Shown piece by piece: positions 1 to 12,500 of a DNA stretch of 64,000 bases. Position 1 is the first letter of the stretch, and every line of letters begins with the position of its first letter. Under the pieces are notes generated by a model that was not told the origin of the DNA, did no database searches, and saw nothing but the letters and a program-made list of their open reading frames with translations. The position numbers and the translations under genes are program-made. The DNA comes from Sarcocystis neurona (taxonomy: Eukaryota > Apicomplexa > Conoidasida > Eucoccidiorida > Sarcocystidae), in NCBI GenBank assembly GCA_000727475.1, contig KL647296.1:1966388-2030387 (forward strand), in the 5' to 3' direction.

Positions 1-1
1 A

Positions 2-45
<44 letters not shown>

Positions 46-558
46 CACATATATACATATATCCATATATGTATATCTTTATCTATATATATAGAGAGAG
101 AGTAATAGATAGATAGATATAGATAGATAGATATATGGATGAATGCACTTGCATGGGCGCACATAAAAATGTACATACCTACATATATTTATATATGCAT
201 ATACGTAGATACATACAAATTATATAATACACAAAATATCTACTTTAGGAAGATGTAGGGTAAAGCAGATCATTCAGCAAGCGTAACATATATATGTCTA
301 TATATCTTAATGAATACTTATTACATATATACACATATATATACATATATATATAAAGGAAGGATATGTTTAATATATATATATATATATGGAGCAGGTG
401 GTTCAACAAGCGCAGCAGAAATATATAAAGATGCCCTGATGGATAATTATTACATATGTACACGTATGTATATATATGTGAAGGATATCAGTAGACTTTA
501 TATATACATATATATATGCGTACATTTGTAGTGTCGTGATTATACTACTTAAACTTAC
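1..558. repeat. (TA)n/(TATG)n microsatellite-rich sequence
   Basis: Long TA runs (9-38, 320-352, 376-392) mixed with ATAC/ATAG units. It lies downstream of the last visible SKI2 exon, so it is presumably intronic. No coding exon is supported here. Confidence 0.8.
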
Positions 559-3500
559 AAGTGCATTTGAACGGCGACTTCTCTGCTTTGCTGCTCGAGC
601 TGCACGAGTTCTTCGAGTGCCTGTCCTCCGAAGACGCATTGCACCGGGGGTAATTCTTCAAGTTCCTGGGAGAAGAAAAAGAAAAAAAGAGAAACTAAAT
701 TGGGAGTTACAAGAGAGAGACAGAGACACACAGAGAGGAAATGGAGAAGAAGAAAGTGGGGAAAGGGAGACGGCAGGAAAAAAGGGCTGCGGCCAGAGAC
801 GGGGAAAATAGGACACTCTCACAGAGTCGCCGAGAAGAGAAGGAAGCAAATGAGAAGGCAGAAAAGACGAAAAAGAAGAAGTAAAGGTAAGAAGATGAAG
901 AACAGGAAGAAAAGGAAGAACAGGAAGAAAAAGAAGAACAGGAAGAAAAAGAAGAAAAGGAATCTTGAGGTAAAGGCAGGAAAAGAGAGAAACTCATATT
1001 CCGCAGCGAGTAGCTGTCTCAGCCGCAGAGCACACCTCTACATATTAACGTGCAAGTAAACTAAGACATATTTCATCGCAGACAAAGTATTCCCTGCCAC
1101 GCGTGTCCCTCTGTACAAGAAAAAAGGAGAAATAAAGTTCGTAGATAAAACGAGTGCATTTGGAGACACAGAGAGAAAAAAGAAAGAGAAACGCGACACT
1201 AAGAAGGTCGCTAAGTATGTGACGGGGTGTACGTACACCGCAGACACGCCTCTCTCTCTCTCTCACCTCACGTCTCTTCACACTTATTACTCGAATACAC
1301 ACATATGACTCAAACATTTATACATATATTTATATTGTGTTTCCCATATATATATATATATACATACACACATACATATAATATGTTTCCCATATATATA
1401 CATATATATTGTTTCCCCTGTCGATATATATAGAGAGAGAGATTGTCGAAAGCAAGCAGATTTCCGGTACATATACACAATATACACACAGATATATTTG
1501 AATACATATGCATATATATATATATATATATATATGTGTATGTACGCATGTACGACACATACATACAAAACTTACGTATGTCTACACTTCCACATATATA
1601 GACTCACACATGTACATACATACATTCTTTTTCGTCTCTCTCTTTCTCCCTTTCTTTTCGCATACGTACGTATAATAGGACGCGCATCCGGGTAAACGCA
1701 CGCCGGCACAATATAGCTATGTTTTCTCTCTCTCTCTCTATCTATATATATATATATATATATTGTATACTCAGACGTACACAAGTGTCCGTATACTCGT
1801 ATACATACATATTGTAAATCTCTCTCTACATATATATATATACACATGTATACACGTATATATATTGTATAGTCACATATACATGAGTGTGTGTATACTC
1901 CCATATATACATACACATATTGTAAGTCTCTCTCTCTCTCTCTATATATATATATACACATTGTATACTTATATAGAGATGAGTGTGTATACACTCATAT
2001 ACATATACATACATATATATGCATACGTGTATGCGTATGTGTGTGTGTGTTTACTCATACACATATATATATATGTATTTATAGTGTAATCTCTGCCCAT
2101 CTATCTATCTATCTATCTCCCTCTATGTATATGTGTTAGAACAGAAGGCGCGAGAGAGGGAGAGACAGAGAGAGGAGAAGAAGAGAAACTCGGCAACTTC
2201 TCTTCGTCCGGAAACGTTTTTTGTCTCTGTTGCTAACATGAAAAACGATTAGTATTAGCCTCATACAAATACAACCATATACACACATATATATATAGAC
2301 GCGTATACATATATATATATATATAGATGTGTATAGATGCATATGCAGAGGTAGAGGTATACATGGGTGGTTACTTATATACGTATCAGGATATGAACGT
2401 GCAGACACATATACGGACACACACATTTATATATATGTTTATGTATATGCAGAAGTAGAGAAATGCGTATATCTGTGCGTACGTCTATAAATATATATGT
2501 AGATCTACATGTTCGTGGATAGAGATAGAGGGAAAAGGAGAGCGACCAGCACACACACATGCCCACAGACTTGTATACATCCATAGACATGGGCACAGCT
2601 GGAAGCGCTGATCTTCTTGTGATGCAGAGAAGAAGAAGACGGAGAAGAGAAGGCCGAAGAAAAAGAAGTCACTTTACTTTCTGTAGTCGCTTGATGTTTC
2701 TTTTGAATATGGGGATGTGGGAGACGCGCTCTGCCTCGAGAAAAGACTTCGAAAGAAAGGAAGTCATCGACAGACTTTCCGTCCTCGCCGTGAGCAGCAG
2801 CAGTGTGTGGTACGAGAGACGGAAGCGGCTGAGCAGCGGATCTGCCCTCTGCACCATCATCGTCGTGAGCTCCTGAAAAAAAGACGAAGCGGACAGAAAA
2901 GGAGGAGGAGTTGCAATACGGAGAGGAAAACGAAGCGGAGACGGCGGAGACGAGACAGGAGACGAGACGCAGCGAAAAAAGACGAAAAACAGACGACAGA
3001 AGGAGACGCAGGACGAAATGAAGGGGAGAAGACTGCCGGGGGAAGAAATGGAGGGGACACGAAGAAGAAGAAGAAGAGGCGGACACACGAGAAGAGGAAA
3101 AGGGAAGGGAAAAGACGTGCATCGTGATAAAGGAATGGAACAGAAAAAGTTGAAAGTCTCCCCGGCAAAAATCTCCCAAAAATTTGACAGCTCTGCAGCC
3201 TCCAACAGAAACCACCAACACCAAGACGTCAATACCAACACACACATACACACAAGTGAGTACACATATACATAGAAGCACATATATATATATATATATA
3301 TGTTTACATATAGACGTGTACATTTATTTATTTATATACGAATACATATACATATACACACATATAGAGAGAGAAAGAGAAAGAGAGAGACATATATATA
3401 TATATGTAGCAGCAGAAGCAGCTGAGGACGTGTGCACGTTGATAATGGCCATCTGTGAGTGACTCTATATGAAAATGTTCTACACACGTCGTTGTTCCTA

Positions 3501-6500
3501 TATATATATATATATACATTCATACACATGTGTATACATGTGTTCATTTATGTACATATGTTCACATACATATATATATAGTCAGATACATTTGTACACA
3601 TATATGTATGAATGTGAAGAGAAAAACAGCATCTCTGTGGGTGTATGTGGATATGTGTGTGTACATTTGTATGATTATATGAATAAGCGGGAAACGAGAA
3701 AAGTGCAGGGGACGAGATTGATGAAGAGAAAAATTTATTTTACTTTCGGGTCGGGTATCTCTTCCGAACAAAAAATGTAAACGTGGCCGTACACGTCGAT
3801 GCCGCGTCGGCCCGCACGCCCCGCCATCTGCAGCAGCAGAAGCAGCAGCAGCAGCACATGCAGCAACAGCAGGAATGGCAGAAAGGCAGAGGCAGCAGTG
3901 GCAGTGGAAGCAGTAGTAGCAGCTGCAGCAACAGCAGAGAACCTGCAGCAGTAGCAGCAACACATGCAGCAGCGGCAGCAGGAAGACTCGCGCAGAAGCA
4001 GCCGTCGCAGTAGAAGGAGAAGCAGTAGCTGCTGTTGCAGCGGAGAACCAGCAGCAGGAGCAGCAACACATGCAGCAGCAGGACTGGCCGAAGCAGCTGT
4101 TGTAACAGAAGGAGGAGCAGCAGCAGAGAAGCAGCAGCAGAGAAGCAGCAGCAGAGAGGCAGCAGGAAGAGCCGACGCAGCGGCAGCGACAGCAGGTGGA
4201 GCCAGAGGAGGCGCCACTGCAACAGCGGGTCCACCAGCAGTGAAGGATGCCTGGGTGAGTGGCTTTCTTTGTCTTTCACATGCATTTGCTGCAGTTCGTG
4301 GGAAGACGAAAATTACTTCCATTTAGACAAACGCACAAAGACACGTATACTTTCCATGTCCGCACTCCACACGTCCACCCGTCTCCCCCTCTCAGAAGCT
4401 GGGGCGTCCCTCCTTTTCCTTCTGTTGGTTTTTGCTTCTGTCCCCGGCCTCTTTATGTCTCCCGTCCCTTCCTCCTGTCTCCCTCTGTGTCTCCCTGTCT
4501 CGCTCGCTCTTCTGTCCCGTCCATCTCTCCGTCTCTCTGTCTGTCTTTCTCTACAGACACACACAGGGAGGGAGAGCAGCTGGTACACGAAGACAGAGGA
4601 AAGTCGAAGGAAAAAACAGACCCACGCTCAGAAAGGGACGGAGCGTGGGAGAGAAGAGAGGAGGACGTCTGTCTGACGGAATTCGAGGGAAAGTGCCACG
4701 TGCAGAGAGAGAGAGAAATGAGACAAAGGGCACGGAAGCGCCGGAGGCTGTTGGAGGTGAAACGGAGAGACAGAAGCCAGAAAGAGAAGAAGAGAAAGGA
4801 AGGGAAAAGGTTCTCTGTCTTGGTGGAATGTAGAAGTTCTTCTGTCCCCTTCTCTCTGTCTCGCTTTACACATATGTGGATATATATATGAAGAAGGGGT
4901 CCACGTGCATTTACAGAGAAGAAGACAGAGGAAGATACGCAGAAACACAAAGACGGGTGCTGCGTATATACATGCGCACATATATATATGTGTGTGCATA
5001 GGGGGGGGGGGGGGATACTTCAGCGGCAGATGATTCTGCTGTCTCTACTTTTCTGTTGACTTTCCTTCCTTTCGTCCGTTCTTTTTACACGTATATGCCT
5101 GTGAAATCGAGCCTTCTTCGTTTCTTGTGCTGTTCTCCTATCACCGGCTGCTGTACGCCTTTCTGCGCTTGACGGATAAATCTCTCTGTCTGCTGCTCCT
5201 CCTTCCCCCACTTTATCTCTTCTCTTTCCCTTTCTGCTTCTTCTTCTTCCCCTCCCGCTCTTCCCTTTCTCGTAGCTTCTTCCTACATATGTCTGTGTAC
5301 TTACACATATAGATTTACTGCTACATACACTCCTGTGTACACACATGTACACATACATATATACATGCATATTCTGTCCCATACAAAGACGTACTAGAGC
5401 ATACACGTATCTACACGTTTACCTCAGAACACTCAGAAGATGCACACATACATATCTAGATATAAATTCTTTATCATACAAAGACGTACTAACGTATAGG
5501 TATATATGTACTTGAGTGAACTCAGGAGATGCACATATACATCTGTACATACACACACATATATTTATACATATTCTCTACCGTATACACATGTACTAAA
5601 GTGTATATATATACCTGAGTATATTCAGAAGCAAGTAGCATACGTAGGCGCTGTCCATCATATTTGTGAAGTGCAGAGAAAATGATGGATCTGGCTGGCA
5701 TGTTGAGACCGATGGCGAGCGTTTCTGTCGCGAAGAGTACTCGGACGAGTCCCCGTTGAAAGAGAATTTCCACCTGCAAAAACCGGAAGAAAAGGAAGAG
5801 AAGATGGGGTAAAAGGGAAGAAGAGGAAGGAAAAGAAGTCACAGAAAGAGACACAGCGGGAGAGGGGGAGACGGACGCAGCAAAGACGCACCAAGAGAGA
5901 GAAAGAGAAGGACAGAGCAGCAAATGCAGCAGCAGGGACGCTGCGTCGCAAGAGCAAGACGGGAGAAAGATAAGAAGAAGAGGAAGAGGAAGAGACAGAG
6001 AAGAGACAAGAAGTAGAGGAGGTTTTCCGCTCGGGGGGGGAGCAGACGGGGAAGTCACAGAAGCCCAAAAGAAGACACGCAACGAGAGACGGCTTAAAAC
6101 AAGTTGCTTCAGGAGACAAACGGAAGTTCACGTCTTCGGAAAGAGAGAGGGAGACGGAGACACGGAGACAGAAGTACAAGAAAGAGAGAAACGGCGGGAG
6201 AGACAGGCGGATAGAGGGGGGGAGAGACAGAGGGGGGGAGACGGAGACAGGAGAGAGGGAGGCGGAAACAGGGGGGAGGGAGACAGACAGAGAGAAAGGG
6301 AGACGGAGACAGAGAGACAGAGAGAGATAATGGGAGGCAGGGACAGAGAGAGAAAGGGAGACAAACACAGAGAAAGGGAGACGGAGACAGAGAGAAAGGG
6401 AGACACAGAGAGAGAGAGAAAGGGAGACGGAGAGAGAGGGAAGGGGAGACAGAGAGAGAGGGAAGGGGAGACAGTGGCAGATAAAGGGAGACACACACAG

Positions 6501-9500
6501 AGAAAGGGAGAGGGAGACAGAGAGAAAGGGAGGCACATACACAGAGAGAAAGGGAGACGGAGAGAGAGGGAAGGGGAGACAGAGAGAGAGGGAAGGGGAG
6601 ACAGTGGCAGATAAAGGGAGACACACACAGAGAAAGGGAGAGGGAGACAGAGAGAAAGGGAGGCACATACACAGAGAGAAAGGGAGACGGAGACAGAGAG
6701 AGAATACAGAGAGGCAGAAAGAGAGGGAGACAGAGAGAGAGACAGAGAGAGAGACACGGGCAGAGAGAGGAGCGGAGAGAGAAGAGGAGACAAACAGAGG
6801 GAGACAGAGTGAGAGAAAAGTGGAGAGACATAGAGAAGAAGAGAAAGAGAAATACACGTGTATAAAGTTATACGCATGTAGAGATTGACACGTACGGGAA
6901 AGATCCATAAAGTGAAGACTTCTCCAAAATAATATTCACCTAATTCATAACAAAGCACCTTTTTATCCCTACAGTGACAAAGATACATACATACATACAT
7001 ACCTACATACAAACTCAAATATGTACGCACACGTCTATATATCTATATATGTATATATATGCATTTACATACATGTACATATAGAACTACGTATATACCT
7101 ACATATATATACCTGCATACACATACATGTGCGCACATGTACCTATGTCTGTATACATACTTATACGTATATATTTCTACGTATTCATCTCTCTCTCTAT
7201 CTCTCACTGTAATATATATACACGTATCTATATGTATACATGGATGGATATGTGTGGGTGACTTCTGTTTTGAAGAGGTAGAGTCGTTGCCTTCTTTTCT
7301 GTTTTGGCAGTTCCAAAATTCTCGGAAACAAAACAAATGCGACCACTCTTCTCGTAAAAGAGAAGATGTACCATTTCTTTGAGAAGCGGCAGAAGACCGC
7401 CATGGTGGACCCCGACGCCTCGCTGGACGAGGCTGCAGACGAAGCGAATTTGGGGCAAATCTCGGTCCGCAGGCGAAACAGCCATGAGACAGGCCTGCAG
7501 GCAAAAAGAAAAGTTGCCTCCGAAGAAGAAGAAGACGCTGAAGGCGAGGAAGACGTGCTAGAGGTCGTAATAGAAGTGCAACAAAACGAAGAAGCGCGAG
7601 GAGAAGACGAAGAAGAGGAAATATACGAAGAACAAGAAGGACAGGGAGACAGAGACAGGAAACTGCGAGGAGACGAAGGAAAGGAGGACCGTGCGGCGAG
7701 TGTGCGAGCGGACGAGCAGAAGAAACGAAACGACCGAAAGCGGAGGAGGATACCGAGGACTTGGAGGGGGAGAGGAAGCGGGCAGGGGAGATGGACGCGA
7801 AGAACGGAGAAGACCCGCAGAAAAAGAGCGGGCGAAGAAGGCAGCAAAGGAGAAGAAAGACGAAGCACTGAAGAACCCGAGAAAAGAGGCGGGGGGGAAG
7901 AAAAGGGGGGGAGACGAGACGGCTCACCGAGGGGAGGGGGACAGGGGGGGCGAAACGCGGAGACACCGGAAAAGAGACGCCGAAGAAGAGACGAGACGAG
8001 ACAAAACGACGGAGACGAAGAAGGGGGCCAAAGAGAAGAGAGGGCGCTACGGAGAGACGGGAAGCGAACGGAAGGCGAGGCAGCAGAGAACAACACGAGA
8101 CAGAAGCGAATGGGGGGGACAATTCTGAAAGGGAAGTCAAGCGATATAACGCGACAGCAGGGGAGGGCGACGAAGTAAAAGAAGAAGAGAAGGGACGAAG
8201 GAAGTGTCTCTGTATGTATGGCAGCAGGGTCGTTTCCGGGGAAACTCTGAGGCCGAGGAAGCGAGCAGCAGCAAAGAAGAGGGGGAAGACAGAACGGGGG
8301 GGGAGGGGTGTTGGGGGGGGGAGGGGGTGTTGGGGGGGGGGGTGTTTGCTAAACGGATTCTTCTTGGAGGTAGTACCCGGCCACGCCACGCAACAGGAAA
8401 GCAGTAGTATTCACACACTCTTTTCTCGTGTGTTGGTGACTTATTCGAAAACGAAGTGCCTCCTTCGATCCCTCCTGCCGACAAAACACTTCCCTCGGTC
8501 AATCCTCCTAAAAATGAGTCCACCCACAACATACATATCCTACCAACAGCACACACACAAACTAATATGGACAAATACACACATATACATATATACGCGT
8601 GTACAAATTACGAGATATTACTGTACATATACACACATATTCATACATATATATATTGATATTTATATGTGTATATATATACATATTCACATATCCATAC
8701 ATATACATATATGTACAGACTTTACATGTATACATATATACATATCTCAATGTGTGTATATACATATACACATATTCACATATATATATATATATGTATA
8801 TGTACAGACTTTATATATATATGTATGTACATATCTCTGTGTGTATACACATATTGAAATACGTATGTATATATATATATATATATAAATTGATATGAGT
8901 ATATTTATATATATACATATATGTATACGTATACAAATTATTGGAGATGACCGTACATATATACACATGTTCACATATATATATATATGTGTATATGCAG
9001 AGAAACTTATATATATGTATATATACATTCACATATATCTATGTATGTACACATACATATAAATATATATATACATAAATTGATATGAGTCTTGTTATAT
9101 ATATACATAGACGTATATATATATATATATTTATTGTGGTGGGGTCAATGTGTATATGTGACAGAGATAGAGGGAGAGAGCTATGCAAATGAGAAGAGAA
9201 ATACAGAGAAGAAGTCCAAGCAGGAAAAAGGAGGAGGAAAGACAAGAAGAAGAAGAAAAAGAGAAGTGGGAAAGCAGACGAGGAGGAGGACCTCTCTTGC
9301 TCTTTCTTTGGTAAACAGTTGAATACTTTTTCGCCCTTTAAGAGAATCTACTGCGTCACGTACATACATATATATATGAGTTAGATAGACTGACAAATAC
9401 CGCTGAAGGAGAAGTACAAGAGAAGCAGACGTGGAAAAGGACAGAAGCAGGCAAGTGCGGCCTCTCTTTTGCTCACCTTGAGCAAGAGGTGAACTGTAAC

Positions 9501-12500
9501 CCGAGCTTCATGAGAGTCGTCTCCTAAGTCATATATATATATGTATTCACGTGGATACCCCACCAGCATTCATGACTGGATAGACGGAAAGATGCAGGCA
9601 AACGAAAGAGGGGAGAGCAGCAAAGAAGTCAACAAGGAAGACAACGAAGAAGACGAAGAAGAAGAAGAGGTGGGATTTGTTTTTTTCTTACTTTGATGAA
9701 GAGGTGAATTTTGGAGCGAGCTTTGTGCGAGTCTACGACATCGAGTTTCCTCATCTGCTGGGCGTAGAGTTCGCACTTTCGTCGGCTGAAGCAGAAGACG
9801 ACGACGGGTAGTTCACCGTTCTGTGCGTAGACGGAGAAAACGGAAAATCTCTTCAAAAAGAAAGTGGCGGTGGCCAGAGAGGAGAAGAAAAGAAGAAGTG
9901 GGAGACGGCGAGAAAGGAAGAAAAAACGAGAGGAGAACGGAAGGAGAGACTGCGACGCAGCAACAGGGAGACGGCGACACGGAGACGGAGACGGCGACGC
10001 AGAGAGGGAGACGGAGACGGCGGAAGAAAAGGAAGAGACGGGACAGAAAGTGGGAAAGAATCGCGAGGAGAGACAAAAAGGAAGGAGAAGAAAAAAAGCG
10101 ACAACGGGGGAAGAGGAAGAAATATGAAATAAATGGAGACACGAGGAAGAGAAGAAAAAGACCGAAAGGGCGAGACAGACTGAAAGAGACAGAGAGACAC
10201 AGACGCAGGAGAAGCGAAGAGAAGATATAAAAGAAGAAGGGAAAAGGAAGAGGATGGAAAGGAGACGAAGGGAAATGGAGGAGAAAGAAAGTCGACGAAA
10301 AGCGGAAGAGAAGTGGCACACACAGAAATGACCACCCCTGCAGCTGCTCTTCCCTACTTGAAGAGCAGAAAACGGACGAAGTCACGACGAGAAGACGCGC
10401 AGGCACCTCCTCCATCTGTTCTCTCCCTTCCTCTTGTCTCCTCTACACACACGTATATTCACACATATATGTGTATGTATTTCTTTATCGGCTTGTTTGC
10501 TTCACATATACTTCTGTGCGACACTATCTATATATGTGCGAAGGAACGGCTAGATAGATCAAGATATTTACATACAAAGAGGTAGATAGGTATACAAACA
10601 CATACGTAGGTAGACATGAGTACACCGATGTAGACACATATACATAAATACAGATAAATGGATATAGACGGATAGCGATAGACAGATATAGATATAGATA
10701 CGTATATTTAGATAGATACAGATAGATAGATAGACAGATAGATAGATAGATACTGATATAGATACAGATAGATAGATATAGATATAAATAGGTATATTTA
10801 TATAGACCTAGGTAGACAGGTATAGATAGATAGATATAGATAGATAGATACAGATACAGACAGATATAGATAGGTAGACAGATATATTTAAATAGATATA
10901 GATAGATAGAATTAGATAGAGATACGTAGATACATATAGACAGATACAGATAGATACAAATGTAGATAGGGATAATTAGATAGACATAGATACAGATAGA
11001 CAGATATAGATATAAGTAGGTATAATTAGATAGATGTGGGTAGACAGGTATAGACAGACAGACATAGATAGATATATACAGACATAGATAGACAGATAAG
11101 TACAAAACGATAGATATGGATAGATAGATATAGGTAGATGGGCAGAGACAGACAGATAAATACAGAGTGATAGATGCAGATAGGTATAGGTAGATGGATG
11201 CAGATAGATATATACAGATAGACAGATAGATGGATATATATACTTAGGTGTGTATATATAGATAGATAGATTTGAATAGACAGAGAGAGGTAGGTAGATA
11301 TAAGAAGACAGACAGATATCTGTAGAGTAGTCGAATGAGATACAGGTATTAAGGATAGAAATAGATAAGAAGAGAAAGGTCTTGACGGATATAGATAGGA
11401 ACACATATGTGTGGGTAGAGTTAGTCGTATAGATATAGAGATAGGTAGATACCGGTGGACAAATACAGAAATAGGTGGAGATAAAGACAAACAGAGGTGG
11501 ACATAAATGTAGACAAACGAATATAGATATAGACTAATAGAGATACAGATAGATAAATAGAGAGACAGATGTAGACAGAAAAGTAGATGCAGGTAGACAC
11601 ACATTTATATACATATATACATATAGAGAGAGACACGGACGTCCATACACATACGCAGCTACACGTACACACACACGTATAGATAGACAGGTAGCTACAG
11701 ACAGTTAGAGATTGATACTACTTTCCGAAAGGCAGACGGATACACTCGCAGAAACAGATAGGCGGTTACAAACATATAGAGAGATATAGACACAGACATT
11801 TAAATACAGAAAGATCGGTAAATATGGATAGACAGATGTAGACAGCGAGGTAAACAGGTACAGGTACACGAATAGGTAGACGTAGACAGGTAAATACCGG
11901 TGAACAGACAAATATCTAGAGAAGTGCAAAGAAGAGTTTCTAGTTCAATTTCCTAAAACAGACAGAGGAATATACAGGTACACATGTTCCTATTTGCCTA
12001 AAAAGGTCACTTGTAGGGGCTGCAAGACATGGGTTGTTGCTGTTGCAGGAGACGCGTGTTGTGGGGTGTACGTACACTGCTCGCTACCGTTGCAGGAAAC
12101 GCGCATGAGGCGTACATACACTGCCCCCTCCCGTTGCAGGAGACGCGTGTCGTAGGGTGTACGTACACTGCTCGCTGTCTCTCTGTTTCTGCTGTCGCCG
12201 CGAAAGCAGATGTCTGTCCTTCCTTTCTTCCTCCCCTCTCGCTTTATCAAGACAGCCACGGGCAATGCAGCAAAAGGATGTGTCTTCCACTTCAAAAAAT
12301 GGAAACGACGGCTCGTCCTTCCTCCTCCTTCCCTTTCCTCCCTGTCTCTGTCTCTGTCTTTCTCTCTGTTTGTTTTTCTGTCGCTGTCTCTGCTGCTCTC
12401 ACCTTGTCGAGACGCGCGATAAGAGCTTGCAGGCGCTGCACTTCGGTTTTCAACTTCGCCTCGGGGGTCTGAAATAATTTCTTCTTGTTCTGCACGGGCG

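Noticed and set aside
1..300. Possible telomere or subtelomere at the left edge
   Set aside because: No TTTAGGG-type repeat; the SKI2 gene must continue to the left.
5658..6908. 416-codon minus-strand ORF and its companions
   Set aside because: Leu/Ser/Pro repeats created by the GGGAGAC minisatellite; it overlaps SKI2 exon 8 in part but in the wrong frame.
7043..8389. 448-codon minus-strand ORF
   Set aside because: Translation of a purine-rich intron tract; the real coding part is only 7372-7494 in another frame.
10524..11604. Long minus-strand ORFs of Tyr/Leu/Ser/Ile
   Set aside because: Pure translation of the GATA array.
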